Source: Streptosporangiaceae bacterium (GTDB lineage: Bacteria > Actinomycetota > Actinomycetes > Streptosporangiales > Streptosporangiaceae). From it: 43,071 nt of DNA. Both the position numbers and the translations under genes were made by a program. Under the pieces are notes generated by a model, which made no database searches, had not been told where the DNA came from, and was given only the letters and a program-made list of their open reading frames with translations. Positions 26,499 through 35,254 of the stretch are shown here, piece by piece (the stretch's first letter is position 1; every line of letters begins with the position of its first letter). Location of the stretch: NCBI GenBank assembly GCA_030038015.1, contig JASHPR010000409.1, positions 1-43,071 of the forward strand, in the 5' to 3' direction.

Positions 26499-27980
26499 AT
26501 GGTTTCTGACCGCAACGACGCGGCAGTCTGGCGTCTGAGCGCCATCGTGCTTCTCGGCGCCACGATGTCGATCCTCGACACCACGATCGTCAACATCGCG
26601 GTCGCAACCCTCGGGCGAGAACTGCACAGCACGGTCACCGGCATCCAGTGGGTCGTGACGGGCTACCTGCTGGCGCTCGCCGCGGTGATCCCGGTGACCG
26701 GCTGGGCGGCGAACCGTTTCGCGGCGCGGCGGGTCTACCTGCTGTCCATCGTCTTGTTCACCGTCGGCTCGGCGGTGTGCGGGCTGGCAACCTCAACAGC
26801 TGAGCTCATCGCGTTCCGCGTCCTGCAGGGCATCGGCGGGGGGATGATCCTGCCGATCGGCCAGCTGATGATCGCCCAGGCAGCCGGGCCCAAGCGGATG
26901 GGCCGGGTGATGGGCGTGGTCGCCGTGCCGCAGATGCTCGCGCCTATCCTCGGCCCGACGATCGGCGGCCTGATCCTGCAGAACGCCAGCTGGCGCTGGA
27001 TCTTCTTCGTCAACGTGCCGATCGGGATCACCGCGGTCGTGGCCGGCCTGCGGATCCTGCCGAAGACGAAGCAGGCTGAGGCGACCCCGCTCGACTTCCG
27101 CGGATTGCTGATGATGGCGGCCGGCCTGCCCTTGCTGACCTACGGCATCGCGGAGGTCGGCAACACCGGCACCTTCGCCTCTGCCCGGGTCATCGTGCCG
27201 TGCATTGCCGGAATCGCGCTCACCGCCGGGTTCGCGCTGCATGCCGTGCGGACGCCGCGGCCGCTGCTCGATGTCCGGCTCTACGCACGGCGCACCTTCG
27301 CGGCGGCATCGGGCTCGGCCTTCTTCCTTGCGGCCGCAATGTTCGGCGCGATGTTCCTGCTGCCGCTGTACTGGCAGGTGGTACGGCACGAAAGCCTGGT
27401 CGCTACCGGCCTGCTGGTGGCCCCGCAAGGGGTAGGGGCCGCGCTGATGATGCCGTTTGCGGGCAAGCTGACCGACCGCATCGGCGGCGGCCCGCCCGCG
27501 CTGCTCGGCGTGACCGTGTTCACCCTGGCGACCATCCCGTTCGGGCTCATCGGCGCGCACACGTCCGTGCTCTGGTTGTCGGCCGCGATGTTCCTCCGGG
27601 GCCTCGGCCTTGGCTTGGCGTTCATGCCGGCCACCACCGCAGCGCTGGCATCGCTCAGGCGCTCCGAACTGGCCGACGCCACGCCCCAGCTGAACGTGCT
27701 CCAGCGCGTCGGCGGCTCTCTCGGGACGGCCCTGCTCGCGGTCGTCTTGCAGCGGGCGATGACCGGGGCCTTCACCCCCGCCGGGCAGGCCGCTGCCTAC
27801 GGCACCGCGTTCTGGGCATCCGGCGCCATCTCCGCGCTTGCCATCATCCCCTGCATCGTGCTCCTGGCCGCCGAGCGAACCGCCCGGATCGCCAGGGCCG
27901 CCGAGGCCGCGGCAGCCCCCCTCGCGGCTGCGGCACCCCCAGCCCAGGCCGCGGCACCCCCGCCCGCGGCTTCGGCCTAG
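26499..27980 (+). CDS. MFS exporter, DHA2 (EmrB/QacA) family
   Basis: The 493-residue proton-driven drug exporter of the inner membrane has typical markers: SILDTTIVNIAVATL (motif D1 in helix 1), IQWVVTGYLLALAAVIPVTG, AFRVLQGIGGGMILP (motif B-like) and ILGPTIGGLI (motif C). About 14 membrane segments are expected. The C-terminus ends in a Pro/Ala-rich tail of about 35 residues, unusual in composition and probably cytoplasmic. A strong ribosome site lies eight bases upstream. It is the first gene of a three-gene operon with an ABM protein and a flavin/heme oxidoreductase. Confidence 0.93.
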   Translation: MVSDRNDAAVWRLSAIVLLGATMSILDTTIVNIAVATLGRELHSTVTGIQWVVTGYLLALAAVIPVTGWAANRFAARRVYLLSIVLFTVGSAVCGLATSTAELIAFRVLQGIGGGMILPIGQLMIAQAAGPKRMGRVMGVVAVPQMLAPILGPTIGGLILQNASWRWIFFVNVPIGITAVVAGLRILPKTKQAEATPLDFRGLLMMAAGLPLLTYGIAEVGNTGTFASARVIVPCIAGIALTAGFALHAVRTPRPLLDVRLYARRTFAAASGSAFFLAAAMFGAMFLLPLYWQVVRHESLVATGLLVAPQGVGAALMMPFAGKLTDRIGGGPPALLGVTVFTLATIPFGLIGAHTSVLWLSAAMFLRGLGLGLAFMPATTAALASLRRSELADATPQLNVLQRVGGSLGTALLAVVLQRAMTGAFTPAGQAAAYGTAFWASGAISALAIIPCIVLLAAERTARIARAAEAAAAPLAAAAPPAQAAAPPPAASA

Positions 27981-28044
27981 CGCCACCCGGCCAGGTCAAC
28001 GGAGAACCGCCGCAACAGATCCGGTCGTCAGGAAGGAAGTCATC

Positions 28045-28344
28045 ATGAACACCGGACCAGTCGTCCTGATCAACACGTTCGAGGTACCCGTCGGACAGGA
28101 CGAGGCGTTCCTCGATGCCTGGGAGCGCTCGCGGGCCTTCCTCAGCGCCCAGCCCGGCTACCTGTCAACGCGGCTGCACCGGAGCCTGTCGCCGAGCGCC
28201 GGCTTCCGCTTCATCAACGTCGCACTCTGGCAATCGCCCGAGGCATTCCAGGCCGCCACGACGCACCCGGAGTTCACCAGCATGTCCATCCCGTTCCCCT
28301 TCCACGCCTCGCTGTACGAAGTCATTCACGAGGAGACGCGATGA
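28045..28344 (+). CDS. Antibiotic biosynthesis monooxygenase (ABM) domain protein
   Basis: The 99-residue single ABM-domain protein has a ferredoxin-like fold: LINTFEVPVGQDEAFLDAW, then SAQPGYLSTRLHRSL, INVALWQSPEAFQAATTHPE and a closing strand. Relatives are cofactorless quinone-forming monooxygenases, heme-degrading enzymes or small dimeric binding proteins. The ATG at 28045 follows AGGAAGGAAG. Its stop overlaps the start of the next gene by four bases (ATGA), showing translational coupling. Genomic pairing with a membrane oxidoreductase hints at a redox substrate. Confidence 0.88.
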   Translation: MNTGPVVLINTFEVPVGQDEAFLDAWERSRAFLSAQPGYLSTRLHRSLSPSAGFRFINVALWQSPEAFQAATTHPEFTSMSIPFPFHASLYEVIHEETR

Positions 28345-29783
28345 CCATCAGCCAGCAGCACACGCCAGAAGCGGGCGCTCGGACAGAACCAGCAAAGACC
28401 GGCTGGGCGCGCACCGCGGGAACAACACACTGGGGACCGTGGGCGCTGGGAGCCGCATTCGCCGCGCTCGCCTGGGCCGTGCTCGCCACGATCGTCCCCG
28501 CCCTGGGGTGGCTCAGCGGCCTTGCCGTCCTCGCCGGGGCAGCCGCCTACGCGATGATGGCGACCAACCTGTTCCTGTCGATCCGGCGCCCGGTCCTGGA
28601 GCGGCTGTTCGGCCCGCTGGACCGCGTCTACAGCGCGCACCGGGTGATCGGCACCGGCATCCTCGCCGTGCTCGGCCTGCATCTGGTGCTCATCCCGATC
28701 GCGTCGCTCGCTGACCGGCACCAGAGCATCCTCGCGCACCTCACGGTCGCCCTGCCGCTCGGTGTGATCGGAGCACTGCTGCTGATCGCCTCCGTCGTGC
28801 TGGCGGTCAACACGAAGGTGCCGTACGACAGGTGGCAGAAAGTGCACCTCGCCACGGGGGTGGCCTTCGTCGTGCTGACTGGCCACATGCTGGCGGCCGC
28901 CGGCCTGTGGTCCTCCCTGACCAGCCCGATGGGCGCCGTCCTCGATGCATTCGCGCTGCTCGGCATCGCCAGCTTCGGCACGCGGATCGCGGCCCGCGTC
29001 CGGGCAGGCATCCCGTACGTGGTCGCGCAGACCATCCCGCGCGAGCGCGGCCTGGAGATCGTCCTGCAGCCGGCCGGTCCACGCCGGATCGCCACCCACC
29101 GGCCCGGCCAGTTCGCCTTCCTGACCGCCACCGCGGGCGGTGCGGCAGAGGCGCACCCCTTCACGCTGACCAGCCCAGCAGGCGACGGCCAGATCAGCGT
29201 GCTGATCCGCCCATCAGGTGACTGGACGACCAAGGCCCAGGCCGACCTCACCGCAGGCGACCAGGTGCTGCTCGAGGGGCCGTTCGGCGGCTTCACACCG
29301 CGTACCGGCCCCGCCGCACCGCGCTCCCAGGTCTGGATCGCCGGGGGAGCTGGCATCACGCCGTTCCTTTCGGTCCTGCGCACAGCAGGTCGTGACAACG
29401 ACCATCAGAGCCCGGCACGCGAGCTGCGCGGCCCAGGCGCGGCCGGGGCGGCGCCAGGCCTGCCGTACGGACCGGACATCGAACTCATTCTTGCGGCACG
29501 AGACGCCAAAGACGTTCCCTGCTGGGATGAACTCACCGAGCTCGCCCGCGCGATCCCGGGAATCACGATCACAACCGCGTTCAGCGATCACGGCGGGAGA
29601 ATCGGCAGCAAGGACATCGAGGAGATGGCGAGCAGCAAGCCCGCGGGCACGCACTGGTACGTGTGCGGTCCCGCCGGCCTAGCCGACATGGTCGAACGCA
29701 CGCTCAAGCACCAGGCAGACGGCGGCACCGTGCACCGCGAACTCTACGAATGGCGGTCCGCCGGAAAGGCCGTCCGCCGGTAG
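28341..29783 (+). CDS. Ferric reductase-like transmembrane flavocytochrome
   Basis: The 480-residue protein has about six membrane helices (30-215), with histidine pairs H100/H114 and H169/H182 spaced as heme ligands of ferric-reductase/NOX proteins. The soluble half has the FAD-binding HRPGQFAFL and HPFTLTSPAG, NAD(P)-binding GGAGITPFLSVL and the C-terminal YVCGPAGLADMV. It would pass electrons from NAD(P)H via FAD and heme across the membrane, to iron, oxygen or a small molecule. A linker near residues 350-380 (PARELRGPGAAGAAPG) looks like an insertion in the NAD domain. Translationally coupled to the ABM gene. Confidence 0.9.
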   Translation: MTISQQHTPEAGARTEPAKTGWARTAGTTHWGPWALGAAFAALAWAVLATIVPALGWLSGLAVLAGAAAYAMMATNLFLSIRRPVLERLFGPLDRVYSAHRVIGTGILAVLGLHLVLIPIASLADRHQSILAHLTVALPLGVIGALLLIASVVLAVNTKVPYDRWQKVHLATGVAFVVLTGHMLAAAGLWSSLTSPMGAVLDAFALLGIASFGTRIAARVRAGIPYVVAQTIPRERGLEIVLQPAGPRRIATHRPGQFAFLTATAGGAAEAHPFTLTSPAGDGQISVLIRPSGDWTTKAQADLTAGDQVLLEGPFGGFTPRTGPAAPRSQVWIAGGAGITPFLSVLRTAGRDNDHQSPARELRGPGAAGAAPGLPYGPDIELILAARDAKDVPCWDELTELARAIPGITITTAFSDHGGRIGSKDIEEMASSKPAGTHWYVCGPAGLADMVERTLKHQADGGTVHRELYEWRSAGKAVRR

Positions 29784-30190
29784 GTCAGGGCGGGCACTCT
29801 GGATGTCCGCGCAGCATGGCCAGGGTCCGCCCAGAACTGGGCCCTATCTCACGAACGGTGTTTCCGGCCGGTTCCCTAGCAGGTCCCGGCAGCCGGGAAC
29901 TGTGAGAGGTCAACGATTCAGAACCAGATGTTCGGCACCCCGGAGTCACACAAATGTCTATCAATCTTGTAGGTATTCCTAATCGGCGATCCGGCGTCGG
30001 TGGCTCGCGCACGGAGTTCACACCGCGTGATCGCCCCGGACCCGGGCCAGGCACACAATCCCGCCGTTAGCGCGGTAATCGGGTGTGGAAGCTGCGCTCC
30101 ATGGCCGTGCCCGAACTGGGCGTTCTGCGGCGGCTGGCCCTGGTCACTGGCCGGCGAGCCATTATCATCTGAAGCGATGACCGGAGCGGC
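29784..30190. other. Intergenic stretch, nothing recognised
   Basis: A locally AT-richer patch at about 29945-29985 is the only notable feature and may contain a promoter. No reading frame shows family features. Confidence 0.4.
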
Positions 30191-30913
30191 ATGAAGATCG
30201 CGACCGCAGCCGAGCGGCCTGAGCTTCTCGGGCCTGCCTGGGAGAGGACGCGGGACACGCTGCCCGAATACAACAATCATGGCGACGTGCTGAATGAGTA
30301 CTGGCCACGTCTGACCGAGGAGCGGGCTGACTTCCAGTTTCACCTCACCGGCGACGATGATGAGATCCTCGCCCGGGCCCGCTCCATCCCCCTGCGCTGG
30401 GACCGCACGCTGCAGGACCTGCCGGCCGGGATCGACGGCGCGATCGCGCGTGGCTTCGACGAGGGCGGCGCCAGCGTTCTCTGCGCGCTGGTGATCATGG
30501 TTCCGCGGGACTCCCAGGGCCGAGGCGTCAGCGCGGCCGCCGTGCGCGCGATGGGCGACATCGCCCGCCGCCACGGTCTGGACACGTTGATCGCGCCGGT
30601 CCGGCCGAGCTGGAAGGAACGCTATCCGCTGGTGCCCATCGAGCGGTTCGCCTGCTGGCGCCGCCCAGACGGCCGGCTGTTTGACCCCTGGATGCGCGTC
30701 CACGAGCGGCTGGGAGCCGCCGTGCTGAAACCCGAACCGCTGTCGCTGCGGATCACGGGCACCACGACCGAGTGGGAATCCTGGACGGGTATGAGCTTCC
30801 CCGACAGCGGCGACTACTGGTTCCCCGGCGGGCTTGCCACCGTGCACATTGACCGCGAGCACGACCGCGGCAGCTACTGGGAGCCGAACGTCTGGATGCA
30901 CCACACGCTGTGA
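30191..30913 (+). CDS. GNAT-fold N-acetyltransferase-like protein
   Basis: The 240-residue protein has sequence features of a GNAT protein of a type common in Streptomyces. VLCALVIMVPRDSQGRGVSA resembles strand 4 and the acyl-CoA pyrophosphate loop (R/Q-G-x-G/A), followed by AVRAMGDIARRHG and VRPSWKERYPLVPIERFACW. The C-terminal 90 residues (DPWMRVHERLGAAVLKPEP; DYWFPGGLATVHID) are typical of this long-form family. Substrate unknown. The ATG at 30191 has no strong ribosome site. Stands alone. Confidence 0.7.
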   Translation: MKIATAAERPELLGPAWERTRDTLPEYNNHGDVLNEYWPRLTEERADFQFHLTGDDDEILARARSIPLRWDRTLQDLPAGIDGAIARGFDEGGASVLCALVIMVPRDSQGRGVSAAAVRAMGDIARRHGLDTLIAPVRPSWKERYPLVPIERFACWRRPDGRLFDPWMRVHERLGAAVLKPEPLSLRITGTTTEWESWTGMSFPDSGDYWFPGGLATVHIDREHDRGSYWEPNVWMHHTL

Positions 30914-31593
30914 GGACACGACGGACCGCTGCGGCACATTGACCCACGCACGCGGAAAGGACGCACAGTGCCGCCGACCGGAGCGGCTCACGGGCGCTCG
31001 CCCGCAAGCGGGCGCCGGTATCGGCCAGGACCACCGATGCCCTCACGATCTGTCAAGGCCACTGCCGCACCCACACGCGGGAACCGCCGATCTGCGCGGC
31101 TGACGGCTGCTCACCGATCATCGGCCACGGCACACCGATCAGGTCAATCTGTGCGCTGACGTCGTGCGCATCTGCCGATGAGCGAGTCTCACGGAGCCTC
31201 AGTTCCGCATGCCCTACGGACAGGATATGTGTTAGTACTGGACGCCGCAGAAGGAGATGATCAGGCCGGTGTGCCCATTCGGGACCACCGGGCCCCTCCT
31301 GCCGATCCTGTAGCCCGGCGTCTAGCTAACTGCCGAGACCATACCTATGCCGCCCGGCGTGATCGCGCCGCGGGTCCGCCGATATGTCACATGCACGGAG
31401 CCCACGTATGCATCCGGGCGGGGCTCGCTGAACCCCTCAGCGCAGATGCGGCCGCTGAGAACTGCCAGCACCTGCTCCCGGCTGCCCTCCCCGAGCGCGC
31501 GGATCTGATAGTCAGGTGTATGAAAATCGCCCGCCGAGACCAGCCTGCGTTTCGTGATCGCGAGATGCTGATCGAGACCGAACTGAGGAATAG
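30914..31593. other. Intergenic stretch with one repeat-family copy
   Basis: No supported gene; the long frame at 31178-31648 lacks family features and changes character along its length. CCGCCGATATG lies at 31376-31386, preceded by GATCGCGCCGCGGG. Confidence 0.45.
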
Positions 31594-31965
31594 CCTGCTC
31601 ATACCGCTGACGCTGTTTCCGGGAGTGGAAGGGCGAGCGCCGACCTGACCGGGCTGCGCACCGACGGGATCGCCCTGTTCGCGCAGGTGATCGACGGCTG
31701 CACGCCGCGGGTGCCGGAGGACCTGGCCGGTGAGCTGCCGTTCCTGCTGTGGACCTTCAACCTGGCGATGATGTACTGCTGGATCCACGATCACTCCGAG
31801 CATCAGCACAAGACCAGGACGATCCTGCGGCAGTCGGCCCGCCTAATTGCTGGCCTTGTCCGCTTCAGCTCCTCGCCGGGAGCGGGCTACTTCCGGCGGC
31901 AGCTGCTGACCATCACCCGCCTGATCCGCTCCAGCATTCCCGTGAGGGCCGGAGGTCCTGCCTGA
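31594..31965 (+). pseudogene. TetR-family regulator, C-terminal ligand-domain fragment
   Basis: The frame opens after a stop at 31591-31593 and, from about 31636, reads as a TetR C-terminal domain: LPFLLWTFNLAMMYCWIHDH, then a TRTILRQSARLIAGLV helix and RRQLLTITRLIRSS. In the family a 'W...FWIHDxSP...T' pattern is typical. The DNA-binding half is missing in every frame immediately upstream, so it cannot act as a repressor. It ends 64 bases before the radical SAM gene and may be the residue of that gene's former regulator. Confidence in the family is moderate. Confidence 0.6.
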
Positions 31966-32029
31966 CTGCAGCCGGCAGAGGCCTCGCGGGACTCTGACGT
32001 CCACCATTCCCTCAAGCCGAGGAGCGCCG

Positions 32030-33514
32030 ATGCGCGTCCGGATGATCCTGCCCGCCCTGACCGAGGCCACGAGCCCGCATTTCCGCCCGATCAAGTACTC
32101 GCTGTTCCCGCCGCTGGGCCTGGCCACGCTGGCCGGCTACCTCGATCCCGCCGATGAGGTCGTCATCTCCGACGAGCACGTCGAGACCCTGCGGTTCGAT
32201 GACCAGCCTGACGTCGTGGTGATCCAGGTGTACATCACCTCCGCCCGGCGGGCCTATCAGATCGCCGACCGCTACCGTGCCCGCGGCGCGCACGTATGCC
32301 TGGGCGGGCTGCATGTCACCTCGCTGCCCGAGGAGGCGACAAGGCACGCCGACACGATCTTCCTGGGCCCGGGCGAGGACACCTGGCCGCAGTTCCTGGC
32401 GGACTACCGGGCGCGCTGCCCGCGGTCCCGGTATGAGTCCCGGCGGCGCACGCTTGCGGGCCTGCCGCCGGTCCGGCGGGACCTGATCAAGCGGCACCTG
32501 TACCTGGTGCCCAACTCCATCGTCGTGTCGCGGGGCTGCCCGCATGTGTGCGATTTCTGCTACAAGGTCGCGTTCTTCCAGGGCGGCAAGCAGTTCTACA
32601 CCCAGGCCGTCGATGACGCCCTGGCGGAGATCGGCCGGCTGCCCGGACGCCACCTGTATTTCCTCGACGACCACCTGTTCGGCAACCCCAGATTCGCCGC
32701 AGCCCTCTTCGACGGCATGACCGGGATGGGCCGGCTCTGGCAGGCAGCCGGAACCGTCAGGACCGTCCTGGACAACCCGGGCCTGCTGGAGAAAGCCGCA
32801 GCCTCCGGGCTGCGGAGCCTGTTCGTGGGATTCGAGACCGTCAACGCCGCAAACCTCTCCGGGCAGCGCAAGTACCAGAACATCGGACGCGACTACGACG
32901 CAGCTGTCCGCCGCCTGCACGACCTCGGCGTCATGGTCAACGCGAGCTTCGTATACGGGATGGACGACGACGGCCCGGACGTTTTCGACCGGACCGTCGG
33001 ATGGGCCATCAGCCAGGGAATCGAGACAGCCACCTTCCACATCCTCACGCCCTACCCCGACACTGTCCTGCACGCCCGGATGACCGCCGAGGGCCGCATC
33101 CTGCACAGCGACTGGGACCTGTATGACACCCGCCATGTCGTCTTCCGCCCGGCCGGCATGGACGCCGCGACCCTGGAATCCGGTTACTGGCGGGCCTACA
33201 GGGACTTCTACCGGTGGGGATCAATCTGGACCGGAGCCGCCACCAAGCAAACAATCCGCGGGCGCCTGCGGCACCTGGCCTACGCAGGCGGATGGAAGAA
33301 ATTCGAGCCCCTCTGGGACCTCGCGATCCGCTCACGGAAAGTCGTGCACGCCCTCCCACTGCTCGAGGCCGTCCTGACCGGCTTCGGCAGCCACCGCCCG
33401 CGGCACGACCCGCCGCCTGACACCTCCCCGTCCGCCAGCGGCGCCCAAATCCGGCCCTCGCCAGGAGAGCACGAAGACTTCAGGCATCCCAAGATCGAGA
33501 CCGGAGCGCTCTGA
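32030..33514 (+). CDS. B12-binding domain radical SAM protein
   Basis: The 494-residue protein has an N-terminal cobalamin-binding-type Rossmann domain (about 1-140; PPLGLATLAGYL, VVIQVYITSARRAY, CLGGLHVTSLPEEA) and then the radical SAM barrel with the [4Fe-4S] cysteines C170, C174 and C177 in RGCPHVCDFC. YFLDDHLFGN, LFVGFETVN and VNASFVYGMDDDGPDVF follow, then a C-terminal region like DUF4070. Such proteins use B12 and SAM for methylation, rearrangement or oxidative C-C chemistry on natural products, lipids or cofactors; the substrate is unknown. GAGGAG lies just upstream. No biosynthetic partner is adjacent. The last 45 residues are disordered. Confidence 0.88.
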   Translation: MRVRMILPALTEATSPHFRPIKYSLFPPLGLATLAGYLDPADEVVISDEHVETLRFDDQPDVVVIQVYITSARRAYQIADRYRARGAHVCLGGLHVTSLPEEATRHADTIFLGPGEDTWPQFLADYRARCPRSRYESRRRTLAGLPPVRRDLIKRHLYLVPNSIVVSRGCPHVCDFCYKVAFFQGGKQFYTQAVDDALAEIGRLPGRHLYFLDDHLFGNPRFAAALFDGMTGMGRLWQAAGTVRTVLDNPGLLEKAAASGLRSLFVGFETVNAANLSGQRKYQNIGRDYDAAVRRLHDLGVMVNASFVYGMDDDGPDVFDRTVGWAISQGIETATFHILTPYPDTVLHARMTAEGRILHSDWDLYDTRHVVFRPAGMDAATLESGYWRAYRDFYRWGSIWTGAATKQTIRGRLRHLAYAGGWKKFEPLWDLAIRSRKVVHALPLLEAVLTGFGSHRPRHDPPPDTSPSASGAQIRPSPGEHEDFRHPKIETGAL

Positions 33515-33669
33515 CGATGCCGCAACAGCCCAGACGACGTACGACCTTGCCCCTGGCCGCGCGTCGATCTTGCTCGACGCCGTCCCTGCGGAACGCACTC
33601 ATCTGCCGCGGACAGGATCATCGCGGTTCCCCGTGCGGGTTCCGATGGCCGCAGCCGTAGCCTTGGCTC

Positions 33670-34059
33670 GTGTATGACCACGACCCGGACGATGTTGCGG
33701 TTCTGGGGTGGGAGGAGTTCACCCTCCGGCAGTGGGAGTCGATCTTCTTCGGCTACCGCTCCTGGGCAGGCTTGCGAACGCTGGGACGCCGCTGGAGTGA
33801 CCTGATCGAGGTCGGCCTCGGCTGCACGCAGGAAGTGGCTGACCGGCTGGTGAACGCCGCAGTCATCAATGCCCCGAACGAAGCATGGACATCGGGGGAC
33901 GCCAAGGCCACTGTGTCCGGAATGACTGACGTGCTGGCACGCATCCCCGCCGCGCTCAGCGATATGACAGACCTAGAGCCAGGAGTCACCGCCACGCTGC
34001 TCAAGCAGCACGCCCGATTGCTCAGCTTCATCCAGGCTCAGGCAACTGGGCGCGGATAA
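33670..34059 (+). CDS. Hypothetical protein, mostly helical
   Basis: The 129-residue protein has no family I recognise. Visible features are an acidic N-terminus, WEEFTLRQWESIFFGYRSW, an amphipathic middle (VGLGCTQEVADRLVNAAV) and a helical end (LLKQHARLLSFIQAQ). TAGCCT at 33658-33663 lies six bases before the GTG start, the layout of a leaderless actinobacterial message; no good -35 is visible. Codon use resembles neighbouring genes. It could be real; a shadow is less likely because the opposite frame is not better. Confidence 0.5.
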   Translation: MYDHDPDDVAVLGWEEFTLRQWESIFFGYRSWAGLRTLGRRWSDLIEVGLGCTQEVADRLVNAAVINAPNEAWTSGDAKATVSGMTDVLARIPAALSDMTDLEPGVTATLLKQHARLLSFIQAQATGRG

Positions 34060-34437
34060 CCCTGAAACACCAGGCCCCAACAGACACCTTGAACGAACAT
34101 CCGATCATGCCGCATAGGGCGCGCGCCTGGCCCGCCGAGATCTTGCCGCCACGGCCGCGCTGTTCGCCCGCAGCATCGACAGGCACCTCGCCCAGCAGGA
34201 CCTCAAGACCAGTCGCGCCGCGCCGGTCACGTCGAAAGGGGTCACGCTGAGTGATCGGGAAGGTCAGGAAGAACGCGCGCCGACCCGCCGATATGGTCGG
34301 CCGATGACTCTCTTCTGATCTAGAGGGAGTTGCTCCGGATCCGGATGTTCTGCGCGCAGAATCGTTACGCCGGGCCAGAGCGAGCCGAGTTGCCGGCTGG
34401 CCCCTTGTTGCGCGGGCGATGCCCGCCCGCCGGTTGA
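34060..34437. other. Intergenic stretch carrying a long repeat-family copy
   Basis: Contains the extended repeat described separately and nothing else recognised. Confidence 0.5.
34243..34303 (+). repeat. Dispersed repeat copy D (extended, hairpin-forming)
   Basis: Arms CCGACC (34280-34285) and GGTCGG (34295-34300) enclose a nine-base loop ending in GCCGATAT (34287-34294). It aligns with 22669-22720 over about 50 bases, and GAACGCGCG (34271-34279) plus CGCCGATATGGTCGGCCG (34286-34303) recur in copy E with identical spacing. Confidence 0.6.
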
Positions 34438-35010
34438 TCAGCCCGGCTTGGGTGATCCTGAAGGTGGCGGTGGAAACGGCCCGGCGTCCGCCGGAAGCGT
34501 GGCAACGTGGCGGCGGATCTCGTCGATGAGGGCCATCTGCTGGCACATGGTCACCTGGAGATCGTGCACCTGCTTGGTCAGCTCGGTGTTCTCCGCGATT
34601 GCCTCCCTGAGCCCTCGCTCGATTGCGCCGTCACGCTCCACGGTGGCGCGGATGTGCGCGAGCAGGACGGTCAGCGCCTCCTGCGCCCGGTTGGCCGCGG
34701 CCGCGACGAGGAAGCCGATGAACAGCTCTGCCACGGTCGTGATCAGGTTGAGCGGGAAGTTGTAGCCGGTCGAGGCGAACCACTTCGGCAGCCACGAACC
34801 GGATGCAAGGTAGGGCCCGCCGAGAGCGAAGATCAGCGTCCACGCGATTACCAGGACGAGCCAGAACGCGATGTTGAGCGGGCGCCCCATCGCCTCGGAG
34901 ACCCAGTTGGCGAACTTCAGGAAGAGCCCGGGGGGCTTCTCGATCGTGGTTGGCTGGGTCGGATCTATGGTCGGATTCGGCGTGGTGATTGCCGTGGCGG
35001 AAGCGGTCAA
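34438..35010 (-). CDS. Low-affinity iron permease-like membrane protein
   Basis: The 190-residue protein has a membrane-embedded half (about 35-125) with the pattern of the low-affinity iron permease family (FANWVSEAMGRPLNIAFWLV, IAWTLIFALGGPYL, NLITTVAELFIGFLVAA, AANRAQEALTVL), followed by a charged coiled-coil tail (about 125-180) and a Pro-rich end. Iron transport has not been firmly shown for bacterial members. The usual length is around 130-150, so the coiled-coil tail is an extension. The TTG at 35010 follows GGAGGG by three bases; the upstream part of the frame shows no family sequence. Confidence 0.65.
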   Translation of the reverse strand: MTASATAITTPNPTIDPTQPTTIEKPPGLFLKFANWVSEAMGRPLNIAFWLVLVIAWTLIFALGGPYLASGSWLPKWFASTGYNFPLNLITTVAELFIGFLVAAAANRAQEALTVLLAHIRATVERDGAIERGLREAIAENTELTKQVHDLQVTMCQQMALIDEIRRHVATLPADAGPFPPPPSGSPKPG

Positions 35011-35254
35011 GGTCCCTCCAATCCAGTGTCCGCGCGGCGGGCACGGAGGTGCCGCGCTCTGCGTGCTCCTGCCTGCCGACGCCGCCTGCCGCCAGTGACA
35101 TGCGTTGCCTGCCGGGACCGGGGCCGTCGCAACAGCAATAAATAGTTTCGCATCTGGCCAGATGTGGTGCTTCGAACCCATTCATCCGGCTAAGGCTGAC
35201 CATCTCTGATGCAGAGCGTGACGCGGACTGCCGTGCTGTCAGTAGGGTCGGGGC

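Noticed and set aside
31178-31648. 156-codon plus-strand frame
   Set aside because: No family features, and the TetR-like sequence downstream is in another frame; probably chance.
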